A DNA stretch of 64,000 nt from Bacteroides sp. OM05-12. Its GTDB lineage: Bacteria; Bacteroidota; Bacteroidia; Bacteroidales; Bacteroidaceae. Made by a program: the position numbers and the translations under genes. Location: assembly GCF_003438995.1 (NCBI RefSeq), contig NZ_QSUN01000006.1, positions 114,901 through 178,900 on the forward strand, given 5' to 3'. The notes beneath the pieces were generated by a model, which saw only the letters and a program-made list of their open reading frames with translations, was not told the origin of the DNA and did not search any database. Shown here in pieces: positions 18,415 through 26,527 of this stretch (its first letter is position 1; each line of letters starts with the position of its first letter).

Positions 18415-18550
18415 AAGAACGATCTAAAAACTTATACATTTTTCCTTTAGTCACTGATTATGGGGTTTCTATTTAGTTATCCCTTAACAATCAGTGCCTA
18501 ATAAATTATTTTAAAAGCAAGTTTGTTACATTTTCTTAAACAATCTCTTA

Positions 18551-19090
18551 CTAATACTTATTATAAGAAATGACTTTCTCTTTATCCTTTCTTGACTTCT
18601 TCCTTTTCTCTTTTACGGGATAACCGATTGTAATATCCAGCAATAACCGTTTGGAAGAAGGGATTCCTGTCAACTTCTTGATTTCTTTTTCATCAAACCA
18701 ACCGAGTATGCAGGAGCCCAACCCTTCATCTTCTGCCGCCAATGAGATATGTGCGGCCGCGATGCCGATGTCTATCAAAGGAAAATGCTTGTCTTTAACC
18801 TTTCCGCCGAGAATAGAAGTGAAATTGGCCGACTCTTCCACGATGAGAATATGTACGGGAGCAGTAGCGGCAAATTTATTCATTCCCAGTCCGGCAGCAG
18901 CTTTGCCAACTTTCTCCGAGAGACCAGAATCGGTTATCACCACAAACCTCCAAGGCTGTGCATTGCAGGCGGAGGGGGCAAGGCATGCCGCTTCAAGAAT
19001 GCGTTCAAGTTTCTCCGCCTCTACCGGACGAGTCGTATCATAAGCCCTGTCACTCTGACGTGCTTTGGCCAAAGACAAGAAATCATTCAT
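18551..19090 (-). CDS. Nitroreductase-family flavoprotein
   Basis: 179 residues. The FMN-binding N-terminus (FLSLAKARQSDRAYD), the APSACNAQPWRFVVITD segment and GLGSCILGWFDEKEIKKLTGIP are typical of the short NfsA/NfsB-like group. It reduces nitro compounds or quinones using NAD(P)H and FMN. The start is ten bases after the riboflavin synthase stop, so the two are cotranscribed. That pairs a flavin-dependent enzyme with flavin synthesis. Confidence 0.9.
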   Translation of the reverse strand: MNDFLSLAKARQSDRAYDTTRPVEAEKLERILEAACLAPSACNAQPWRFVVITDSGLSEKVGKAAAGLGMNKFAATAPVHILIVEESANFTSILGGKVKDKHFPLIDIGIAAAHISLAAEDEGLGSCILGWFDEKEIKKLTGIPSSKRLLLDITIGYPVKEKRKKSRKDKEKVISYNKY

Positions 19091-19100
19091 ATTGTTTCAT

Positions 19101-19703
19101 TTAATTGAATTGAATCATACGGCTGATATACTTCCCGATGATGTCGAACTCTACATTTATCACACTTCCTACCTGTATCGCGTGGAAGTTCGTATGTTCG
19201 TAAGTATAAGGAATGATTGCCACCTGGAATGTATCATCCGTAGGATTGCATACAGTGAGGCTCACCCCGTTTACAGTTACCGAACCTTTGTCTACCGTCA
19301 CGTAACCGCGCTTTGCCATCTCCGGATCCATGCGATACTTAAAAGTATAATACCAACTGCCATCGGCATCTTTCACTTCCGTGCATACAGCCGTCTGGTC
19401 TACGTGTCCTTGCACAATATGCCCGTCCAAACGTCCGTTCATCATCATGCTGCGTTCCACATTCACTTTATCGCCTACCTTTAACAAACCGATATTGGAA
19501 CGGTCGATCGTTTCTTTCATTGCCGTTACAGTGTAGGTATCTTCCGTCATGCTGACAACGGTCAGGCAAACACCGTTGTGTGATATACTTTGATCTATTT
19601 TTAGTTCGTTGACAAATGAGCACTTCATGGTAAGGTGCAGGTTTTCACGGTCTTTTACGACTGAAACCACTTCTGCATATTCTTCTACAATTCCTGAGAA
19701 CAT
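19101..19703 (-). CDS. ribE: Riboflavin synthase, alpha chain
   Basis: 200 residues with the invariant start MFSGIVEE. Two tandem lumazine-binding domains are seen, each with an NGVxLTV motif (NGVCLTVV about 42, NGVSLTVC about 145). It converts two 6,7-dimethyl-8-ribityllumazine molecules into riboflavin and a pyrimidine. A -7 box (TATTTTTG, 19743-19750) lies upstream. No FMN riboswitch is visible in the short leader. Confidence 0.95.
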   Translation of the reverse strand: MFSGIVEEYAEVVSVVKDRENLHLTMKCSFVNELKIDQSISHNGVCLTVVSMTEDTYTVTAMKETIDRSNIGLLKVGDKVNVERSMMMNGRLDGHIVQGHVDQTAVCTEVKDADGSWYYTFKYRMDPEMAKRGYVTVDKGSVTVNGVSLTVCNPTDDTFQVAIIPYTYEHTNFHAIQVGSVINVEFDIIGKYISRMIQFN

Positions 19704-19742
19704 AGTGTCTTAATTTTAATGAGTTATTAATTATACGAATAT

Positions 19743-19750
19743 CAAAAATA
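19743..19750 (-). promoter_or_regulatory. -7 box of ribE
   Basis: TATTTTTG on the minus strand, 40 bases before the ribE ATG, fits TAnnTTTG. The -33 element is not clear. Confidence 0.45.
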
Positions 19751-19779
19751 CAAAGAAAAAACGAGAAAGACGTTGCCTT

Positions 19780-20949
19780 TTATATTTTTTTGCGCTTGCC
19801 GGCCAGTAACCAATGCTGCTTTAACCATTCGCGTACAGGTTCATCATACAGTTTAAGAGAAGCATAAGCTATACCGATGGCCAGGAAGAAGATGGAAACC
19901 GCAAGGAATATATGCACGCCAAGCGGTGCGTCCGGATGATTGCTTGCCCAAGCTACTTGCATATATATCAACGGGTAGTGCGTGATATAAAGAGGATAGG
20001 AAATTTCTCCCATGAATTTGCAGACTGTTACAGAACGTTTACCCGTCACCTTGCTCCCCGCTCCCATGATTACGATCAACGGAAACATAATAAGGATACA
20101 GAAAGCCTCATAAGTACCGTTCATCCACATATTTGTTTCTCCGCCGATACGCGGCATCACAAGAATGGCCGCTACAAGGAGCGAACACCAATAGAAACCT
20201 CTCTTTATCGTAATCAGCCTGTTGACGCGAGAAAGAAGCAATCCCATAAAGAATGGATAAAGTAATCGGGAGGCTCCGATATATAGCTGAGTGGGAGTTA
20301 TACTCCAACCGCCAATGACCGTATATGCTGCATACTCCCTTGTAGCCAACACTCCGAATACATCTATATTAAGGGCTAAATCAATGGTGAGACAGGCGGA
20401 CAAAGCGACAAAGATTCCCAAGGCCACCTTCGAGAAGTGACGGATAAACAAAGCATATAAAATATTGGCTATATACTCCCACATCAGCGACCATGTAGGC
20501 CCGTTCAGCGAATTGGTCTCTGTCCATCCGCGAATGTCCCACGCAGTTATGGCAGGAATCATCAGGCAACCCAATATGAGCATCAGGATTACTTTCCACC
20601 AAGGTGTTTCCATTATAGAAGGGAAGACGGAACAAGCACCGAAATAGAACAGCGCGGCACCGATCAATGTACCCATTATCACCATCGGATGCAGACGTAC
20701 CAACCGTCGCTTGAAAAAGTCTTTCAACGACATCCGCCCCCAACGGTCATCATACGCATACCCGATAACAAAACCGGAGAGTACGAAAAAGAAGTCCACC
20801 GCCAGATAACCGTGATTCAAGAGTTGATAAACCGGTCCTGCAGAATACGTTTCAAACAAATGGTAAGCTACTACAATCATTGCGGCCACACCGCGAAGCC
20901 CGTCCAGTATCTCGTAACGAGGCTTAGATGCCAAATAGGTTGTCGTCAT
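19780..20949 (-). CDS. Acyltransferase-3 family membrane protein (OafA/OatA-like)
   Basis: 389 residues with about ten membrane helices. The N-terminal motif RYEILDGLRGVAAMIVVAYHLFE carries the conserved Arg and His of the family, and DFFFVLSGFVIGYAY follows. There is no C-terminal SGNH domain. These proteins O-acylate cell-envelope sugars using cytoplasmic acyl donors. The substrate is unknown; no glycan genes are adjacent here. Confidence 0.9.
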   Translation of the reverse strand: MTTTYLASKPRYEILDGLRGVAAMIVVAYHLFETYSAGPVYQLLNHGYLAVDFFFVLSGFVIGYAYDDRWGRMSLKDFFKRRLVRLHPMVIMGTLIGAALFYFGACSVFPSIMETPWWKVILMLILGCLMIPAITAWDIRGWTETNSLNGPTWSLMWEYIANILYALFIRHFSKVALGIFVALSACLTIDLALNIDVFGVLATREYAAYTVIGGWSITPTQLYIGASRLLYPFFMGLLLSRVNRLITIKRGFYWCSLLVAAILVMPRIGGETNMWMNGTYEAFCILIMFPLIVIMGAGSKVTGKRSVTVCKFMGEISYPLYITHYPLIYMQVAWASNHPDAPLGVHIFLAVSIFFLAIGIAYASLKLYDEPVREWLKQHWLLAGKRKKI

Positions 20950-20989
20950 TGCCTTTTATGCCTAATATCTATTGTTAATATTGAGCGGG

Positions 20990-21020
20990 CAAAGTTATCA
21001 TATATTCCTATTCAAACCAA
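20990..21020 (-). promoter_or_regulatory. Promoter of the acyltransferase gene
   Basis: On the minus strand, TTGG (21017-21020), 19 bases, then TAACTTTG (20990-20997), about 40 bases before the ATG. Good fit to the consensus. Confidence 0.6.
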
Positions 21021-21069
21021 GTATTGCCGCTGCTATTCGTTTATGTTTTAGAATATAACTTCCGGTATC

Positions 21070-21169
21070 GTCGATTCGTTTCACCCGGGGCAACCTGTCG
21101 TTTAAGCATGGTCAAACGACAGGCTTACCTTGGTAAAACGCAAGGATGGGCATGGTGAAACGATTCGAT
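21070..21169. repeat. Family A array, copy 2: same five-unit, 22-bp phased design with the second unit inverted
   Basis: Two reverse units (CGTTT at 21077 and 21099, 22 bases apart) face three direct AAACG units (21114, 21136, 21158, each 22 apart). Aligned to the copy at 9994-10093, units 1, 3, 4 and 5 start at identical offsets. Unit 2 (21092-21103, AACCTGTCGTTT) is the exact reverse complement of unit 2 there (AAACGACAGGTT, 10016-10027). The last unit, AAACGATTCGAT, is identical in both. Inverted units 2 and 3 can pair as a 10-bp hairpin. Confidence 0.8.
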
Positions 21170-21207
21170 GAATAAGACATTCAGGATGAGCGGAACGGGA
21201 GTATATA

Positions 21208-21275
21208 AAATAAAAAAGGAGTCACGCCTGACTCCAACCTTTGTTAACCTTAAAATCTAATACTATGAAAAACTG
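21208..21275 (-). ncRNA. Candidate small RNA (about 65-70 nt) with its own promoter and terminator
   Basis: A full promoter (TTG at 21306-21308, 19 bases, TACCTTTG at 21279-21286) points away from the AsmA-like gene. About 65 bases on, an intrinsic terminator (21218-21235 plus T-rich tail) ends the transcript. No ORF of useful size lies between. The interval starts beyond the AsmA stop at 21359, so this is an independent unit rather than a leader. Length and ends are predicted. Bacteroides has families of paralogous small RNAs; I cannot tell whether this is a member. Confidence 0.5.
21218..21235 (-). terminator. Intrinsic terminator of the candidate small RNA (and possibly the AsmA-like gene)
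   Basis: GGAGTCA (21218-21224) pairs with TGACTCC (21229-21235) around a 4-base loop. On the minus strand it is followed by six T and further T-rich sequence. Confidence 0.8.
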
Positions 21276-21278
21276 ATG

Positions 21279-21308
21279 CAAAGGTAGTGATTTTCCGGTA
21301 AACTGCAA
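21279..21308 (-). promoter_or_regulatory. Promoter of the candidate small RNA
   Basis: TTG (21306-21308), 19 bases, TACCTTTG (21279-21286) on the minus strand. There is no protein start between it and the terminator at 21218-21235. Confidence 0.6.
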
Positions 21309-21358
21309 GTTTCGTGCTCGAAAACGCATGTTTTATAACATGATTTAATAGTTGCAAT

Positions 21359-24343
21359 TTACCGATTAACATTTCTGCGTCGATTACTTCTTTGCATCAC
21401 TTTCTTAAAGTTACTGCTGATTTGTTCGCCCATATTCATTCGGGTACTGTCTACTTTATGTATTTCGGTAGGTGTCACCGCATTTTTGTATTTAGCTTTA
21501 CCTATGCGGAACTTCATCTTATCCAGATTGCCCGTGATGTTAACGCCGGCTTTGAACGGCAACGGTGATTTCAGAATGGAGATATGGTAATCGAAATTCA
21601 TATCCAAACCTTGCTGACCACCTACGGCTGCCTTATAACGGTCTATTTCCACTATAAACGGATAAACGGTGACATTACCGTCTTTTACGGTTATATTGAC
21701 CGATACACTGTCGAATACATTCTTTTTCTTATTCTTGAACATCAACATTTTGGATATTTCCGCAAAGGTTTCCCCATCCATCAGCACAAGACTGTCTCCT
21801 TTGATATGGATGGCAGATTTCAGTGAAGGTATCTTGATGTTCAGGTTGGAGTCCAATACCGCTTCCGCCGCTACATCAAAATTAACGAGCCCTTTGAATG
21901 AGCGCAACATCGGCACTACCGTATCCAACGCCGGGATAAAGTCTACCAACTTGCCTATGTTTATATCCTTTATCCTAAAGTCAAAGCCTGCATATCCTCT
22001 CGATTTACGTGCGGCACGATAAACGAGCGCCGTCTTCATCTCCGCTTCCAATGCCCGCATACTTAAATCTTTGAGATGAACCGCCTGATTACGGATATCC
22101 ACATCACCGTGAACATTCTCAAACACCATCTTCTCATAAACAACCTTCTTCAAGTTCGTCTGCAATTCAAAATCAATATTCTTCGGTATCACAAACAGTT
22201 TCAAATCACTCGGCACAGTGTCCGTCTCAACCTGCAATGTGTCTTCCGGGAAAGAGAGCGCGTTAATCAACTGATTGCAATCCAACATATCCGAAGTTAT
22301 TTCCAGATTAGCATCCAGCATATCCCCTTTCTTCATCGCTCCATATAGATTGGCTACCGAGCCGCTTGCTTTCAAATTGGATTTACCGATACGCATGGAA
22401 GCATTTTTCAGCGTAATCTTCTTATCCCCCACGGTCACTGCCGTTTTCTTCATACGGATAGGTAAACCAAACTCCGGAGTGGAGAAAAACAAACGGTTAA
22501 ACCCGATGACACCTTTGGGCGTCCAGACAGAATCCCGTACCTTCTCCGCACGAATCTTAAAGCCTGCCACATCCAACCCCATCTTAGTCTTATTCATCCG
22601 ACAGAACAGCGAATCTGTTTCCATTGACAGCCCGATAAGCGGCTTCGTAACATCCGCTTTACCCGGTTCGATGGTCATTTTAGCGGTAGTCTTACCACTA
22701 TACACGAAGAGGGAATCACCCATAGAAGCCTTCATCTTATTCATTCCGAAATCACATTTCAACTCTACAATACGTGTAGTATCCTGCGGATTAGTCGTCT
22801 TAATGCGTGCCGATAGTTTTTCGACAGTAGAAGATAATCTCTTGGATTGTAACACCAAGTGACGTATCTCCGCCTTAGCCGCCAGTGTATTATCACCATG
22901 GAAACCCAATGAAGCATCTGCGGTGAAGTCGAAATCCTTCTTAGCATCTTTCAGTTCAAATCCTTGCAAGTTGAGCTTGCCTCTCAGGTTGATACGGCCT
23001 ATATCCTGCTTCTTCAAAGAAGAAAGGCGGCATTTCAATTTCAGGTCGGCATCCAGCTTGCCATTGATGCTCACCCCTTCCTGCAACGGGAAAGTCTTGG
23101 ACAAGGCAGTAAGATCTACGGTGGACTTGGTATTGAACGTGATATTCGGATCTGTGAACAGGTCCTCTACTTTCGCATCTGCCAATATATCGGTATGCGC
23201 ACCTTGAAAGCGGAATATTTTCAAGTCTACATACGAAGGTTGTTCGTACATCAAGTCTACAAAAGCGTAGAAATCCGCCGACAGATGATCAATCCCGTAA
23301 GGCAATTTATCATATTTCGCCGAAGCCTCTATAATCTGAGCCTTGAGAGAAACTACCGGAATCTTCTTGTCTCCATACAATCCTTTCAATGTTCCTTCCA
23401 CCTTTACTTCTCCTTTGGCAGACACCTTCTCTTTCTTTACGACGGATTCCGGTATCATGGCAAGCACCGTCTCTACGGAGGGTGCATGAAGACTGTACTT
23501 TATATCTACATCCACCGTTTTGGCCACAGTGTCACGTTTCATTGTTCCCCCAGCATCCAGTTCTATCCCATTGACCGACAAACGTGTGTCTTTCAATGTC
23601 CATGTCATCGTGTTGCGGTCTACCTTTATATCCGTCTTTACGGATGTAGCCACTTTGTTGACCAATAACTGACCTTCCTGCCAGAAAAGAATATTTTTAT
23701 TATCGAAATCAAGGTAGAGCGAAGATGAGTTTTTGGTAAGAGAAGCTTTCACCTTCAGGTTAGCATCCTCCAAACGGGCATACACTCTTGTATCACGGTC
23801 TTCAAAAATCAGATTCGCATGCTTCAACTCTACATTCTTAATATCTATATCGCCATCAAACTTAGCTGTGGCGGTGGTATCTTCCTGTACCGTCACGGTA
23901 TCCGGCAGCATGATGTCCCAGTTACTGTTCCCTTCCTTGTTCCTGAAAGCATAGACGGAAGCATTCTCCAACGAGATATTGTGGATGCTTATTTTATTCT
24001 TTGACAGATAGGCAACGGGATTGACCGTCACTATACATTCTTTAAAAGAGAGCAGTGAGTCCTTTTTATTCCACAGTGTATCATTCAGCGATTTTGAAAC
24101 GAGTGTTCCGTCTGTTACTCTCAACCCAAACTTCGGGAAAGTGGAAAAGAACGTCAGCTCTACACTCTTCATATCCAAATGCGCATTCATGGATTTATTT
24201 GCCACATCCAGCACTACCGGAGTGAGTTTGACAGGGGTGAACACGAAGTTTATGGCAATGGCAATGGCTACGAATACCAAAACTAATAGAGACGCTAGTG
24301 TTATTGCTGTTATTTTAATAGTCTTTTTAAGCTGCTTTTTCAT
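21359..24343 (-). CDS. AsmA-family inner-membrane/periplasmic protein
   Basis: 994 residues. One N-terminal membrane helix (about 9-33) is followed by VFTPVKLTPVVLDVANKSMNAHLDMKSVELTFFSTFPKFGLRVTDGT (cited in part), the AsmA N-terminal signature, and a long repetitive beta-strand region. The AsmA-like C-terminal domain includes DFDFRIKDINIGKL-type segments and GNLDKMKFRIGKAKYKNAV near the end. Family members such as TamB, YhdP and AsmA bridge the periplasm and help lipid or protein transport to the outer membrane. It is transcribed alone. Its -7 box overlaps the next gene's terminator region. Confidence 0.88.
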   Translation of the reverse strand: MKKQLKKTIKITAITLASLLVLVFVAIAIAINFVFTPVKLTPVVLDVANKSMNAHLDMKSVELTFFSTFPKFGLRVTDGTLVSKSLNDTLWNKKDSLLSFKECIVTVNPVAYLSKNKISIHNISLENASVYAFRNKEGNSNWDIMLPDTVTVQEDTTATAKFDGDIDIKNVELKHANLIFEDRDTRVYARLEDANLKVKASLTKNSSSLYLDFDNKNILFWQEGQLLVNKVATSVKTDIKVDRNTMTWTLKDTRLSVNGIELDAGGTMKRDTVAKTVDVDIKYSLHAPSVETVLAMIPESVVKKEKVSAKGEVKVEGTLKGLYGDKKIPVVSLKAQIIEASAKYDKLPYGIDHLSADFYAFVDLMYEQPSYVDLKIFRFQGAHTDILADAKVEDLFTDPNITFNTKSTVDLTALSKTFPLQEGVSINGKLDADLKLKCRLSSLKKQDIGRINLRGKLNLQGFELKDAKKDFDFTADASLGFHGDNTLAAKAEIRHLVLQSKRLSSTVEKLSARIKTTNPQDTTRIVELKCDFGMNKMKASMGDSLFVYSGKTTAKMTIEPGKADVTKPLIGLSMETDSLFCRMNKTKMGLDVAGFKIRAEKVRDSVWTPKGVIGFNRLFFSTPEFGLPIRMKKTAVTVGDKKITLKNASMRIGKSNLKASGSVANLYGAMKKGDMLDANLEITSDMLDCNQLINALSFPEDTLQVETDTVPSDLKLFVIPKNIDFELQTNLKKVVYEKMVFENVHGDVDIRNQAVHLKDLSMRALEAEMKTALVYRAARKSRGYAGFDFRIKDINIGKLVDFIPALDTVVPMLRSFKGLVNFDVAAEAVLDSNLNIKIPSLKSAIHIKGDSLVLMDGETFAEISKMLMFKNKKKNVFDSVSVNITVKDGNVTVYPFIVEIDRYKAAVGGQQGLDMNFDYHISILKSPLPFKAGVNITGNLDKMKFRIGKAKYKNAVTPTEIHKVDSTRMNMGEQISSNFKKVMQRSNRRRNVNR

Positions 24344-24363
24344 TTTTATATAGTAATAAGGCG

Positions 24364-24371
24364 CAAAATTA
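24364..24371 (-). promoter_or_regulatory. -7 box of the AsmA-like gene, next to the upstream terminator
   Basis: TAATTTTG on the minus strand lies 20 bases before the ATG at 24343 and only eight bases past the terminator stem of the upstream gene (24380-24404). The -33 region must therefore fall within that hairpin. Confidence 0.5.
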
Positions 24372-24379
24372 AAAAAGAA

Positions 24380-24404
24380 AAACCGGATTATGAAAATCCG
24401 GTTT
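24380..24404 (-). terminator. Intrinsic terminator of the sorting-tail protein gene
   Basis: A perfect 10-bp stem (AAACCGGATT with AATCCGGTTT) and a 5-base loop, followed on the minus strand by a T-rich run. It lies 31 bases after the stop at 24436. Confidence 0.85.
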
Positions 24405-24435
24405 CCTTTTTATCACATTTTGTTACCTGTCACTC

Positions 24436-26358
24436 TTATTTCTTCATAATCTTCATTCTTGTACCATTCACTTCTACAATATAGAAGCCAGCGACTAAGT
24501 TCGACATATTAACCTGACGTCCCACTGTGCTGATTAGCTTAGCACCCTGCACGCTATATACGTTAATCTCGGCATCTTCGTTGGAATTGATAGAAAGAAC
24601 ATCTACTACCGGATTGGGATATACAGAGAACGCATTCTCATTAACATTAGTAAGATTGGAAACTCCATCCTTTGAATAATGGTAAACAAATGTATTAACC
24701 TCCCAGTCAGTACCTGCTCCCACATAATCATAAGCTTCAATGATCTTATATTTATCTGCCAATTCCGTTGGCAATATCAAATCGGAATTAAGTATGGAAT
24801 AATCATATTTCATACCTTCTCCCCAATTAGCAATCCAATGATCCTCATTCCACATATAAGCCATTTTTTCTATTCTCACATTATTTTCATAAATGTATGT
24901 AAACCTGCTTACATTTATCCAGTCATCCGCACCTGTTCCCTGTCCGAAAGCATGATGGGATTCAATCACATTATTGTCGGTATCATAAACATACTCTTCA
25001 GCAATATAAGCCAATTTCTGTCCATCCACATACTCCCAATATTGGGAACCTAGCAAATTTCCGACTGTATCCCAAGAGTATGCTTCTTCATATAAGCTCG
25101 TCCATACACCGTCTATCAGATGTTTCTCAATAACATAAGTTTCAAGGCCCAAAGTATTATATTCTACCCAAAGATCTTTTCTAAACTCTTTGTTATCAGC
25201 AGATGTATAATAGTACATCTTTTGAGATAGGTTAGCGCCTTTGTCTGTCTCAGTCCATGTTTTTTCTATATCAACTTCCTTCTGCCAACCGTTTTCTTTA
25301 TTCATCTGATACAATTCATATATTTCCCTTCCCTTATCATCATACTCAAATGTTGTCTTACCGCAATACATCATTACACCATTATATTCTTCAATTCCAC
25401 TCCAATCTCCTTTTGTCTTATTCCAAAAGGATTCTGTTTGCATATCGATTCTTCCATTTTCAAAAACATTTTCAAGTTTATAATAGCAAAACCAGTCCTT
25501 AGTTGCCGGAGCCCATAAATATTGTAAATATAATTCCGTATCACCATCATTATTAAATACGAAATATTGCTTTGTCAGCCCTTCCCATTCCATACCGGTC
25601 CAATAATAGCTTTCAAAAGCATTCTGTCTGTTTTTCTCATCATATTCGGCTATTAACTTATCCGATGGAATCCATTCGGATGCATCCGGATCATACATGA
25701 GAATTACTTGTTCGGAAATATTGCCTCGATTATCATATTTATATTCTTCTTTTGAATCATAAAACCACACTCCGTCTAGCATATAAGAAATAGTACAGGA
25801 GATACCCAGTTTCATTCCATTAATTACCTCATATACGAATTCTTCTTTTGAACCTTCATTCCATTCCGGATATACCAACTGTTGCGACAGCACATAGCCT
25901 TCATCATCTCTTGCGAAAGTATAGACTTCCACTTCTGCCCATGAAGAAGTAGATGCATCCCAAAGAGAATTAATGCGTTTTATAGACCAGTGCTGGTCAT
26001 TATATATAAAATACTGTCGGCTTACTTTCTGATTGGCATTATTATGCATTACTACGCTATCTATCTGTTCCTTAGAATCACTTTGCGCATTGGCTCTTAC
26101 AGTTCCGGACTCAAGCCAGCCATTTATATTATACTTTTCTTGTGCTCTGTTTGCTTCAATGGACGCTTTAGCTTTCAAGGCTTTGGCAGACGAAACAGAA
26201 AATGCTCTTTCCATAAATGGAACCGGAGCTTCTATTTTTTGTATTTTCCTCTCAACAGCAACTTTGTTCGTTAACCGATGCGGTCTCTTATCATTCTTAT
26301 TTTGTGCAAAGACTGATACTGCAAGACATAAACTTAAAAGTAAAATTGTTCTTCTCAT
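24436..26358 (-). CDS. Secreted repeat protein with a type IX-like C-terminal sorting domain
   Basis: 640 residues with a signal peptide (MRRTILLLSLCLAVSVFAQ). The centre has imperfect Tyr/Trp/Asp-rich repeats (for example YKYDNRGNISEQ, FEYDDKGREIYE, YVYDTDNNVIES), resembling YD/RHS-like repeats. The last 75 residues (FSVYPNPVVDVLSIN..., NVYSVQGAKLIS, LVAGFYIVEVNG, KIMKK) match a type A type IX secretion sorting domain. Most gut Bacteroides lack the known type IX machinery, so how this protein is handled is unclear. Function unknown. Confidence 0.8.
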   Translation of the reverse strand: MRRTILLLSLCLAVSVFAQNKNDKRPHRLTNKVAVERKIQKIEAPVPFMERAFSVSSAKALKAKASIEANRAQEKYNINGWLESGTVRANAQSDSKEQIDSVVMHNNANQKVSRQYFIYNDQHWSIKRINSLWDASTSSWAEVEVYTFARDDEGYVLSQQLVYPEWNEGSKEEFVYEVINGMKLGISCTISYMLDGVWFYDSKEEYKYDNRGNISEQVILMYDPDASEWIPSDKLIAEYDEKNRQNAFESYYWTGMEWEGLTKQYFVFNNDGDTELYLQYLWAPATKDWFCYYKLENVFENGRIDMQTESFWNKTKGDWSGIEEYNGVMMYCGKTTFEYDDKGREIYELYQMNKENGWQKEVDIEKTWTETDKGANLSQKMYYYTSADNKEFRKDLWVEYNTLGLETYVIEKHLIDGVWTSLYEEAYSWDTVGNLLGSQYWEYVDGQKLAYIAEEYVYDTDNNVIESHHAFGQGTGADDWINVSRFTYIYENNVRIEKMAYMWNEDHWIANWGEGMKYDYSILNSDLILPTELADKYKIIEAYDYVGAGTDWEVNTFVYHYSKDGVSNLTNVNENAFSVYPNPVVDVLSINSNEDAEINVYSVQGAKLISTVGRQVNMSNLVAGFYIVEVNGTRMKIMKK

Positions 26359-26478
26359 ACCTGATCAATAATTAGATTGTTAAACGTATTCATTCAAACT
26401 CAGCCTGTTAATTATGTGACATGATCTTAACAGGATAAAAGATCTTATTGCAATTAGTCATTGCAAACCTAAAGAAAT

Positions 26479-26527
26479 CGCATTCATTATCCAAATGCGA
26501 TAATTGTCAATTCTTGAATTGACAATT
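26479..26527 (-). terminator. Two hairpins at the end of the TPR/AraC regulator gene
   Basis: An 11-bp perfect stem (26502-26512 with 26517-26527) overlaps the stop codon at 26526-26528. A second 6-bp hairpin (26479-26484 with 26494-26499) follows on the minus strand, then a T-rich stretch. Termination is plausible but the T run is weak. Confidence 0.45.

Noticed and set aside
18430..18510. CACTGATT/AATCAGTG inverted repeat as a tRNA-like or attachment site
   Set aside because: No cloverleaf and no second copy; at best a weak hairpin between convergent genes.
22964..23668. 234-codon plus-strand ORF
   Set aside because: Lies antisense within the AsmA-like gene, has no domain, promoter or sensible composition; a shadow frame.
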